From JAPHSX01 sp050298555 (lineage in GTDB: Bacteria > Pseudomonadota > Gammaproteobacteria > Thiohalomonadales > Thiohalomonadaceae): 64,000 nucleotides of DNA. A program made the translations under genes and the position numbers. Below the pieces are notes generated by a model. That model saw only the letters and a program-made list of their open reading frames with translations. It was not told where the DNA came from and searched no databases. The stretch's first letter is position 1. Every line of letters begins with the position of its first letter. The stretch spans positions 50,334 through 114,333 of the forward strand of contig JBNKUL010000074.1 of NCBI GenBank assembly GCA_050298555.1, given 5' to 3'. Of the stretch, positions 1-6,738 are shown one piece after another.

Positions 1-709
1 CGTGAAACGGCGTATGCAACCACCCCGGCAGTTCATGCACCGCCTTTTTCAGCGCCTTCTCCAGCAACTTATAGTGCGGTTCAACCCCCTGGACCAGCGC
101 CCAGTAACGCGGCGAGTGGTTGAGGTGGACGGTGTGGCAGAGTTCGTGGACGAAGAGGTAGCGCACCAGGTCGGGCTGCAGGAAGAGCAGACCATAGTTG
201 AGGTTGATGCGCCCACTGGCCGAGCAGCTACCCCAGCGGGTGCGCTGGCCGCGGATGGAGACACCATTATACGGAAGGCCGATCTCCCCACTGGTCTGCT
301 GCAGCCAGGGAACCAGGTGGCGCTTGCCCTTGCGCGACAGCCAGCGCTTGAGCAGCTCGCGCCGCTGCTCGTCGCTGTCGGCACTGACCCTCAGCTCGGC
401 TGAACCGTGCTCGCGAACGCCGCTGCGGCCGCCGCCCGGCAGGTAGCTCACCTGCCACTGCTCTTCGATGGCGGGGAGGATGATGGTGGTCGGCGGGGTC
501 AGGGGGGCTGAGTACTGACGCCCCATCTTTTCCAGCCGCTGCTCCAGCCAGTTGTGGTGGCGCGCCAGGATCGCCGGCAGCTCCTTCTCATCGAAGCCCT
601 GCGGCACCACCACCTCGAGCCGACCCGGGGGGTGGATCTTGAGCCGTACATGCCTGGCGCGGCGGCTGCGCCGCAACACCATCGTCTCTTGCCAGGAGCC
701 ATTCCCCAT
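1..709 (-). CDS. YgjP-like zinc metallopeptidase (M48/DUF45), 3' end cut by window edge
   Basis: The reverse strand reads open from an ATG at 709 to the left edge, so the C-terminus is missing; 236 codons are visible. The N-terminal half is basic and beta-rich. Near 134-150 is the zinc motif HELCH, followed by NHSPRYW, whose histidine is the usual third ligand in this family. That pattern defines YgjP/WLM-type metallopeptidases, cytosolic proteins of poorly known substrate. I chose ATG 709 because an in-frame stop lies at 733-731 and a GGTAGG-like SD precedes it; a second in-frame ATG sits at 682. The gene is divergent from the spermidine-synthase-like gene at 821. The family call is secure, the function is not. 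Confidence 0.85.
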   Translation of the reverse strand, partial: MGNGSWQETMVLRRSRRARHVRLKIHPPGRLEVVVPQGFDEKELPAILARHHNWLEQRLEKMGRQYSAPLTPPTTIILPAIEEQWQVSYLPGGGRSGVREHGSAELRVSADSDEQRRELLKRWLSRKGKRHLVPWLQQTSGEIGLPYNGVSIRGQRTRWGSCSASGRINLNYGLLFLQPDLVRYLFVHELCHTVHLNHSPRYWALVQGVEPHYKLLEKALKKAVHELPGWLHTPFH

Positions 710-820
710 TTGCCTACCGTCATACTCTTTTCAAACCCGGGGGATGATACGCTGATCCCGACTTGTATTTCCCGCCATATTTCCTAACATGCCCTCCTTT
801 TACACAACATTGGGGCGGGT

Positions 821-1606
821 ATGCGCAAATATCACGGTGAGCTGATCCACGAGGGCCGCGATGAGCTTGGCGTCATCGAGGTGGTGGATGACGGACACTA
901 CCGCTCCATGCACTTCGGCACCGATGCCAAGCAGAGCAGCATGCTGCTGCACGCCCCCGACGCCCTCGCCCTCAGCTACACCCGAGCCATGTGCAGCGCC
1001 CTGCTGCTCTCCGATACTCCTCGCCGCGTCCTCATGCTGGGGCTGGGTGGCGGCTCACTGGCCAAATTCTTCCTGCACCACTTTCCCGACTGCCATATCG
1101 ACGCGGTGGAGTTCCGCCCCGAGGTGCATAAGATTGCGCAACAATTCTTCGCGCTGCCCGATGATCCGCGCCTGCAGCTCTATTACGAGGATGCCGGCAG
1201 CTTTATCCGCAATACCGTGACACAGCACGAGCCGTATGACCTCATCCTTATCGACGCCTTTCTGGATCGGGGGATCGCCTTCTCGGTCTGTGGTATGAGC
1301 TTCTTCGCCGCCTGCCACGACTGCCTCAGCGCCGAAGGGGTGATGGCGATGAACCTCTGGTCAGATGACCGCATTCACGCCCGGGACTTTCTCGAGGATA
1401 TGGGACAGAGCTTCGGCGATCAGGTATTGCGCCTGCCGGTCGAGGGCAGAGCCAACATCATCGGTATCGCCAGCCGTAGAAAGGCGGTAAAAAAGTTGTT
1501 GCGCAAACTCGATGACAAGGCCAAAAATCTGGAACAACGGACCGAGCTTGAATTCACCAGCCTGCTGCGTGCATTAAAAAAGGCGAACCGCTCTTTCTTC
1601 TTTTAA
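821..1606 (+). CDS. Spermidine synthase-like methyltransferase-fold protein
   Basis: This 261-residue protein has the SpeE/Rossmann methyltransferase fold: the glycine-rich loop MLGLGGGSLAKF lies near residues 84-95, then DAVEFRPEV, then a YDLILIDAF acidic strand near residue 140. These match the polyamine aminopropyltransferase family, which transfers aminopropyl groups from decarboxylated SAM. It lacks the N-terminal beta-domain residues usual for true SpeE, and no speD is nearby, so it may be one of the many SpeE-like proteins of unknown substrate. The C-terminus is basic and helical and ends in four Phe residues. Start: ATG 821 with a G-rich SD just upstream. Its stop overlaps that of the convergent gene at 1603. 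Confidence 0.8.
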   Translation: MRKYHGELIHEGRDELGVIEVVDDGHYRSMHFGTDAKQSSMLLHAPDALALSYTRAMCSALLLSDTPRRVLMLGLGGGSLAKFFLHHFPDCHIDAVEFRPEVHKIAQQFFALPDDPRLQLYYEDAGSFIRNTVTQHEPYDLILIDAFLDRGIAFSVCGMSFFAACHDCLSAEGVMAMNLWSDDRIHARDFLEDMGQSFGDQVLRLPVEGRANIIGIASRRKAVKKLLRKLDDKAKNLEQRTELEFTSLLRALKKANRSFFF

Positions 1607-2844
1607 TGTGCCTGCCAGTAACGGCGGAACAACAGCGTCAGCAACAGGGCCAGGGCGATGATTAACACCGTCACCGCCGGCTGACTGAGCCACTCGGGAG
1701 CTAGCAGCAGTAGCAAACCCAGCCCCAACATCATTAGCCCGGACAGCAGCTTCAGCAGCCTTCCCCCCATCGCCTGCAATTTTCCCCTGGCGACACCAAA
1801 GGAGAAGAGCAGCACGATCAGCGCCAACGGCACCACATAGACAACGTTGTAGAGCAACAGATAGAGGTAGTAGCTAACCGCCGGTAGCTCCTCCAGGGTA
1901 AGGATGCGGGTATAGACCATAGGCAGCCCGGAGGTACAGAGCAGCTCGTAACTGTTGGCCAGCAGCGCCAGCACCACAGTACCGAACAACAGGCCGGGCA
2001 ACCCCTGCATCTTCAGCAGCTCGCGCACACGACGGAACAGCCCCGGTTTCTTTTCATCGGAGATCGACAGGGAGACCACACCACCCGGACGTAGCGCATC
2101 TTTGATGTTAATGACGGCGGCCAGCAGCGCCACCAACGCCGCGGCAATAGTGACCGGACGCAGCACCCCCACCAGCAGAAAGAGGTTGAGCCAGGCACTC
2201 ATAAAGAGGAAATAGAGCAGACCGGAGATAAAGACGAAGAGCCCGCCCACCAGCAGCATACGCCAGCGCTCGCGGGCGTGGGCCATCATACCGAGCAGGA
2301 ACAGCAGGACGAAAAAGGCACAGGGGTTGAAGGCATCGAGGGCGGCGATCATCACCGTCAACGGCAGCAGCCCGACCTCATCACGAGAGAGGCCATGGGG
2401 CAACGCCGCTGGGGCTATCTCATCATGCATCGTTCCGCCTGCACGCAAGCGCTCACGGCACGCCGCTATACCGCTGAACAGGGCGCCCCCCTCACCTTCG
2501 GCATCAAAGCCCACTACCATCTCGCCACAGTAGAAGAAGGCAGGAACCGAACGCGCCTCCATACCCTGCTCCGCCGCCATGGCGCGGTATAGGCGCAGAT
2601 TCTCACGCTCCGCCCCCACCTCCAGCGATTCCAGCTCCAGCCAGGGATTGGCCTCGGCATAGGCGTCGACCAGCGGCCTGGCGGCAATACAGTGGGGGCA
2701 GGCCTGGGACCAGAAAAAGTAGAGCTTGAGCGAGACCTCGCCATTATCGTCGAGCCGGTACCAACGCTCCTCATCGGCGGCGGCCGGTTGTGCGGAAAAC
2801 AGGGCCAACAAGAGGGGAAGGAGAAGAAAAATACGCGACATCAT
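1603..2844 (-). CDS. Thioredoxin-like domain fused to a DsbD/CcdA-type membrane domain
   Basis: The 413-residue protein starts with a signal peptide (about 1-23) and a thioredoxin-like domain with CPHC at 49-52, predicted periplasmic. It then has six to eight membrane segments from about residue 160. The first carries NPCAFF (173-178) and a later one has a lone Cys in LLCTSGLP; paired membrane cysteines are how DsbD/CcdA proteins pass electrons across the membrane. Domain order is the reverse of classical DsbD, where the thioredoxin domain is C-terminal. The frame is open back to 3015, but the signal peptide fixes the start at ATG 2844 or 2841. A role in periplasmic thiol reduction or cytochrome c maturation is inferred; no ccm or dsb gene is adjacent. 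Confidence 0.75.
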   Translation of the reverse strand: MMSRIFLLLPLLLALFSAQPAAADEERWYRLDDNGEVSLKLYFFWSQACPHCIAARPLVDAYAEANPWLELESLEVGAERENLRLYRAMAAEQGMEARSVPAFFYCGEMVVGFDAEGEGGALFSGIAACRERLRAGGTMHDEIAPAALPHGLSRDEVGLLPLTVMIAALDAFNPCAFFVLLFLLGMMAHARERWRMLLVGGLFVFISGLLYFLFMSAWLNLFLLVGVLRPVTIAAALVALLAAVINIKDALRPGGVVSLSISDEKKPGLFRRVRELLKMQGLPGLLFGTVVLALLANSYELLCTSGLPMVYTRILTLEELPAVSYYLYLLLYNVVYVVPLALIVLLFSFGVARGKLQAMGGRLLKLLSGLMMLGLGLLLLLAPEWLSQPAVTVLIIALALLLTLLFRRYWQAH

Positions 2845-3147
2845 CGTGCCGGAACAGCGCTCCAGGCTGCCCAGTTGATAAGACTTTCTTATCAATTCAC
2901 CACATACCATCAGAAATAAGATAGCGCCTATATTTGAATGATTACCGTAACAATAACCCACAAGCCGTTCATCACCAAAAAGATTCCAGCCAGGTGAAAT
3001 CCACCATTTTTTCATCCTGACGCGTTACCGCTGCCAGGCCGCATCCGGTGCATCACTATTTCGCCAACTTCTAACATGGATAAGCACCATTTTGCTCCTA
3101 CGCTGAATGAACCCGTCGAAAACGGGGCCGGAAAGGGGGAAGAGAAG
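2845..3147. other. 303-base divergent intergenic region
   Basis: This stretch separates the thioredoxin-membrane gene (start 2844, minus) from the PilZ-like gene (start 3148, plus). It is clearly more AT-rich than its surroundings and contains the palindrome at 2875-2895. Both neighbouring frames remain open into it (to 3015 and from 3076), but neither extension has an SD or resembles known protein. I see no RNA gene in it. Confidence 0.6.
2875..2895. promoter_or_regulatory. Perfect 21-base palindrome upstream of the thioredoxin-membrane gene
   Basis: Arms TTGATAAGA and TCTTATCAA are exact inverted repeats around three bases. The centre lies about 41 bases upstream of the start codon at 2844, a common place for a dimeric repressor or activator. 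The outer TTGAT/ATCAA halves resemble FNR half-sites, but the spacing is 11 rather than 4. The cognate regulator is unknown. Confidence 0.5.
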
Positions 3148-3468
3148 ATGGAAACACTGCAACAACCCATACTGAACGGGCTGCACAATATTCACGTCAT
3201 GCTCAACTACGGCCCACTCGGCATCGTGCGGGCCGCCACCGAGGCCGTTGCCCGAGACCATATCCGGGTCAATACCGGCGCCGTCAGCCTGCAACACAAC
3301 ACCGAGGTGGAGGTGGTGCTGAGCATTCCCGGCAGCAAACACACCGAACACCATCGCCTTCGTGCCCTGGTGAGTCACTGCGATGCGAGCGGCCACACCA
3401 CCCTCACCTTCTGCTGCTGTGGCAGAGAGACGATGCTGGCACTGCGCCCCTACCTCACGCTGCACTGA
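3148..3468 (+). CDS. PilZ-like domain protein, c-di-GMP motifs not evident
   Basis: This 106-residue protein has a short helical N-terminus and then alternating beta-strands and charged turns ending in a helix near TMLALRPYL, the general shape of PilZ-like proteins. The RxxxR and (D/N)xSxxG signatures that bind c-di-GMP are not evident, so it is at best a degenerate PilZ protein. A CCC run lies near residue 90. Start ATG 3148 is preferred over 3076 because the strong SD GGGGGAAGAGAAG sits right before it. The gene is followed by a bidirectional hairpin terminator. The family assignment rests on pattern only. Confidence 0.5.
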   Translation: METLQQPILNGLHNIHVMLNYGPLGIVRAATEAVARDHIRVNTGAVSLQHNTEVEVVLSIPGSKHTEHHRLRALVSHCDASGHTTLTFCCCGRETMLALRPYLTLH

Positions 3469-3490
3469 ATAGGTAGCGCCCCTAAACGAA

Positions 3491-3512
3491 AAAACGCCCA
3501 GAAGGGCGTTTT
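3491..3512. terminator. Bidirectional intrinsic terminator between PilZ-like gene and pstS
   Basis: AAAACGCCC pairs with GGGCGTTTT across a short loop, with A and T tracts flanking both sides. It lies between two convergent genes (ends 3468 and 3537) and can serve both. Confidence 0.9.
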
Positions 3513-3536
3513 CTCTTTGGCAGTAAGGGATGATTG

Positions 3537-4508
3537 TTACTGAATCATCTTCAGCTGCTTGGCTACCACCTTGGCGGGCAGCGGGATGTAACCATCCTTC
3601 ACGACAACCTCCTGACCGACCTTGGAGAGCACCATCTTGATGAACTCGCGCTCCAGCGGGGCCAGTGCCTTGTTGGGGTGCTTGTTGACGTAGATGTAGA
3701 GGAAACGGGAGAGCGGGTAGGTACCGTTCAGCGCGTTCTCGGTGGTCGCATCGATGAACTTACCACCAGCCTTCTTGGTCAGCGGAATGGTCTTCACGCC
3801 CGAGGTTTTGTAGCCCACGCCGGAGTAACCGATACCGTTCAGAGAGCTGGAGACCGACTGAACCACGGAGGCGGAACCGGGTTGCTCGTTAACAGTGCTC
3901 TTGTAGTCACCCTTACACAAGGCGTGCTTCTTGAAGTAACCGTAGGTACCGGATACGGAGTTACGTCCGTAGATCTGGATGTTCTGATCTGCCAGGGAAC
4001 CGCCAACACCGGCCTGGCCCCAGGTGGTGATATCGGACTTGCCGCCACACTTGCGGGTGGAGGAGAAGATGGCATCAACCTGCGGAATGGTCAGACCCTG
4101 AATCGGGTTGTCCTTGTGCGCGTAGACCGCCAGGGCGTCGATGGCAACAGGAATAGCCAGGGGCTGGTAACCGTGCTTCTTCTCGAAGGCCTCCAACTCC
4201 TTGTTCTTCATCTTGCGGCTCATCGGGCCGAGGTTGGAGGTGCCCTCGGTCAGCGCGGGCGGTGCAGTGGAGGAACCGGCTGCCTGAATCTGGATGTTGA
4301 CGTTGGGGTAGTTGCGCTTGAACTCCTCGGCCCACAGGGTCATCAGGTTGGCGAGGGTATCGGAACCGACGCTGGAGATGTTTCCTGAAACGCCACTGGC
4401 CTTGTTGTACTCAGGTACACCGGCTTCTACCTTGGCACCGGCAACGGCCTGACCGGCCATCAGGCTCATGCCGATCACGCCGGCAAGGATCGTCTTCACT
4501 GCTTTCAT
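3537..4508 (-). CDS. pstS: Phosphate-binding periplasmic protein of the PstS/SphX type
   Basis: This 323-residue substrate-binding protein starts with a signal peptide ending near AVAGAKVE. It carries the PBP-like phosphate motifs: SSVGSDTL near the mature N-terminus, an AAGSSTAPP anion loop and GRNSVSGTYG in the second lobe. In Pst systems the protein binds phosphate in the periplasm and hands it to PstCAB, but no pstCAB or phoU is in this window. ATG 4508 is supported by AGGAG 10 bases upstream; the longer frame to 4565 would run through the promoter. The upstream region has four Pho-box repeats, so strong phosphate-starvation induction by the neighbouring PhoB is likely. Confidence 0.93.
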   Translation of the reverse strand: MKAVKTILAGVIGMSLMAGQAVAGAKVEAGVPEYNKASGVSGNISSVGSDTLANLMTLWAEEFKRNYPNVNIQIQAAGSSTAPPALTEGTSNLGPMSRKMKNKELEAFEKKHGYQPLAIPVAIDALAVYAHKDNPIQGLTIPQVDAIFSSTRKCGGKSDITTWGQAGVGGSLADQNIQIYGRNSVSGTYGYFKKHALCKGDYKSTVNEQPGSASVVQSVSSSLNGIGYSGVGYKTSGVKTIPLTKKAGGKFIDATTENALNGTYPLSRFLYIYVNKHPNKALAPLEREFIKMVLSKVGQEVVVKDGYIPLPAKVVAKQLKMIQ

Positions 4509-4550
4509 CAGAGTCTTACTCCTGGTTATGTCATCACTTTGGATGGAGCC

Positions 4551-4606
4551 ATTGTGGCGCGGCAAGATGACAGATTTATTACCGCAGAGTGAAAGTTTGA
4601 TGACGG
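4551..4606 (-). promoter_or_regulatory. pstS promoter with four Pho-box repeats
   Basis: Read on the minus strand, four 7-base repeats are spaced exactly 11 bases apart: CCGTCAT (4606-4600), CTTTCAC (4595-4589), CGGTAAT (4584-4578) and CTGTCAT (4573-4567). The Pho-box consensus half is CTGTCAT and the spacers are four bases, three of them AT-rich. A candidate -10, CACAAT (4556-4551), lies 10 bases after the last repeat, the geometry of PhoB-activated promoters that lack a -35. No such array is visible elsewhere in the window except before phoB. Confidence 0.88.
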
Positions 4607-4622
4607 GGGGAGGTGATACGGC

Positions 4623-5927
4623 TCACGCCGCCTTATCGGCAACGATCGATTCAACAGGAAAGTCACAGCTAAAGGTGGAACCGCGGTTAATCGCACTGCT
4701 GATACGCAGAGTGGCATCATGACGGTTGAGCACATGTTTGACGATGGCCAGACCCAGGCCGGTACCGCCGCTCTCGCGCGAGCGCCCTACGTCGACGCGA
4801 TAGAAGCGCTCGGTAAGGCGGGGGATGTGTTGCGGGGCGATACCCATGCCGGTGTCCTGCACCTCAAAGTGGGCCCCCCTGTCATCGCGGTACCAGCGTA
4901 CGCTGATACTGCCCCCTTCCGGGGTATAGCGCACCGCGTTGGTAATCAGGTTGCTGAAGGCGCTGTAGAGCTCCTTCTCGGCACCATACAGCCACAGGCT
5001 CGTATCGCATTCAAAGCTCAACTGCTGCCCCTTCTCCCGCGCCAGCGGCTCCACTCCCTCATGTACCATCGCCAGCATCGCCCCCACCGCGACCTTCTCG
5101 CGCGACAGGCGATTGCTGTCTGACTCCAGGCGCGACAGCAGCAGCAGGTCTTCGACGATCTGGCTCATCCTTCCGGCCTGCTGCTCCATCAGGGTGAGAG
5201 AGCGCTCCATATGGGGCGGATAGTCGTCTGCCTCGTCCTGCAGGGTCTCGAGGAAGCCGTTGACCACGGTGAGGGGGGTGCGCAGTTCGTGAGAGACATT
5301 GGCGACAAAGTCACGGCGCATCTGCTCCAGGCGCTGCTGCTGGCTCACGTCGCGGGCGATTAGCAGGCGCTGGTTCTTGCCGTAGGGCACGATGCGCAGG
5401 TTGAGGGTAGTGTTCTCATCCAGGGGTGAAGGAAGGCGAATCGCCTGTTCTGGCGCGCCCTGGGCGAGAAAACGGCGGAACTCCGGGTTACGCACCAGGT
5501 TGAGAATGCGCTGGCCCACATCGCGCCCCGGCTGCAGCCCCAACAGGGATTGGGCCGCACCGTTGAACCACTCGATACCACCGTCGGCATCGAGGATCAC
5601 GGTGGCGTCGGGCATCGCCGCAGTGGCCTCCTGGAAGCGCTTGATCAGACCGGTCAGGCGTTTCTTGCGCTTACGGTTGCGCAGTTGCGAACGGTAGATA
5701 AGATTGAAGACATCGCCCCAAATCCCCGAGGCCTCGGGCGGGTGAAAGCGGTGGCCGTCCTGCAGCCAGCTGTAGAGGCGGTAGAGGTTACGCAGGTGCC
5801 AGTAGAGGTAGGCGGCAAGCGCCAGCAGCACGAACACCCCGGGGTGGCCGAAGGGCAGCCCGGCAAGCAGTGCTACAACAAGCAGGATGCCAAGTCGTCG
5901 CAGCTCGGCTGACCAGGGATTGAACAA
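4623..5927 (-). CDS. phoR: Phosphate-regulon sensor histidine kinase PhoR
   Basis: The 434-residue protein has two N-terminal membrane segments with almost no periplasmic loop, as in PhoR. A basic linker and a PAS domain (about 100-195) follow, then HisKA with VSHELRTPL and a C-terminal HATPase with GTGLGLAIVKH. PhoR phosphorylates PhoB when phosphate is scarce and relies on the Pst/PhoU complex for the signal. The start is TTG 5927: it lies just after an in-frame stop at 5942-5940, GAGG is about 10 bases upstream, and no ATG precedes the membrane segments. It is 23 bases downstream of phoB in the same operon. Confidence 0.93.
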   Translation of the reverse strand: MFNPWSAELRRLGILLVVALLAGLPFGHPGVFVLLALAAYLYWHLRNLYRLYSWLQDGHRFHPPEASGIWGDVFNLIYRSQLRNRKRKKRLTGLIKRFQEATAAMPDATVILDADGGIEWFNGAAQSLLGLQPGRDVGQRILNLVRNPEFRRFLAQGAPEQAIRLPSPLDENTTLNLRIVPYGKNQRLLIARDVSQQQRLEQMRRDFVANVSHELRTPLTVVNGFLETLQDEADDYPPHMERSLTLMEQQAGRMSQIVEDLLLLSRLESDSNRLSREKVAVGAMLAMVHEGVEPLAREKGQQLSFECDTSLWLYGAEKELYSAFSNLITNAVRYTPEGGSISVRWYRDDRGAHFEVQDTGMGIAPQHIPRLTERFYRVDVGRSRESGGTGLGLAIVKHVLNRHDATLRISSAINRGSTFSCDFPVESIVADKAA

Positions 5928-5950
5928 CGCTGTCTGACCTCAACTAGGCT

Positions 5951-6643
5951 CTATATCTGGTTAGAGAAGCGGTAACCTGCGCCGCGCACCGTCTGCACCA
6001 TACCTTCGTATCCGTGCGGCTCCAGTGCCTTGCGCAGGCGGCGTATGTGCACATCCACCGTGCGCTCCTCAACGAAACTGCCACGGCTCCACACCATATC
6101 GAGCAGCTGGGCACGGCTATAGACCCGCTCCGGGTGCGCCATGAAGAACTGTAACAGGCGAAACTCGGTCGGCCCCACCTCCAGCCCCTTGCCGTCGGCG
6201 GTAACGCGGTGACTGATAGTATCGAGCATCAGACCACCCGCCGCCAGGGCACCATCGGCACCGGCGGGACTGGTGCGACGCAGCAGCGCCTTGATGCGCG
6301 CCACCAGCTCCCGCGGCGAAAAGGGCTTGGTCATATAATCGTCAACACCACTGTCGAGGCCGCGGATGGTGTCATCCTCCTCACTGCGGGCAGTGAGCAT
6401 GATGATCGGCAGGTCGCGGGTCACCTCGTCACGGCGCAGGCGGCGTGCGATCTCCGGGCCGCTGGCACCCGGCAGCATCCAGTCGAGCAGAATGAGGTCC
6501 GGCAGGCCATCAGCAAGGATGCGCTCCGCCTCGGCGCCGTCACCCGCCTGCCACACAGTGTAACCGGCACGCTCCAGCGCCATACAGACCATCTCGCGGA
6601 TGGCCGCCTCGTCCTCAACCAGTAATATCGTATTTGCGCTCAT
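5951..6643 (-). CDS. phoB: Phosphate-regulon response regulator PhoB
   Basis: This 230-residue OmpR-family regulator has a receiver domain with acidic pocket E10-D11, phosphoacceptor D54 in LLDWMLPG and TK in MTKPFSPREL. A C-terminal winged helix follows, with the recognition region VDVHIRRLRKAL. PhoB binds Pho boxes and activates with sigma-70. It is the first gene of phoBR and has its own Pho box upstream, so positive autoregulation is expected. Start: ATG 6643, matching the family N-terminus. Confidence 0.95.
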   Translation of the reverse strand: MSANTILLVEDEAAIREMVCMALERAGYTVWQAGDGAEAERILADGLPDLILLDWMLPGASGPEIARRLRRDEVTRDLPIIMLTARSEEDDTIRGLDSGVDDYMTKPFSPRELVARIKALLRRTSPAGADGALAAGGLMLDTISHRVTADGKGLEVGPTEFRLLQFFMAHPERVYSRAQLLDMVWSRGSFVEERTVDVHIRRLRKALEPHGYEGMVQTVRGAGYRFSNQI

Positions 6644-6672
6644 CGTCCGCTTCCCATTAATCAGCGGCTCCC

Positions 6673-6706
6673 ATTAGAGACAAGTAATATTACAGCCGTG
6701 TGACAG
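6673..6706 (-). promoter_or_regulatory. phoB promoter with Pho box
   Basis: On the minus strand CTGTCAC (6706-6700), four bases, then CTGTAAT (6695-6689) make a near-consensus Pho box. Ten bases further is TCTAAT (6678-6673), a 5/6 match to the -10 consensus. Spacing is identical to that at pstS, which supports both calls. Confidence 0.88.
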
Positions 6707-6738
6707 CATATGGGCGCGGTGAAGGTTTTGTGACGCCC

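Noticed and set aside
2875..2895. FNR site
   Set aside because: The TTGAT and ATCAA halves are 11 bases apart, not 4, so it is listed only as an unassigned palindrome.
3534..4388. Long open frame (284 codons) on plus strand
   Set aside because: It is antisense to pstS with a repetitive Leu/Gly/Val-rich translation and no SD; pstS has strong family motifs.
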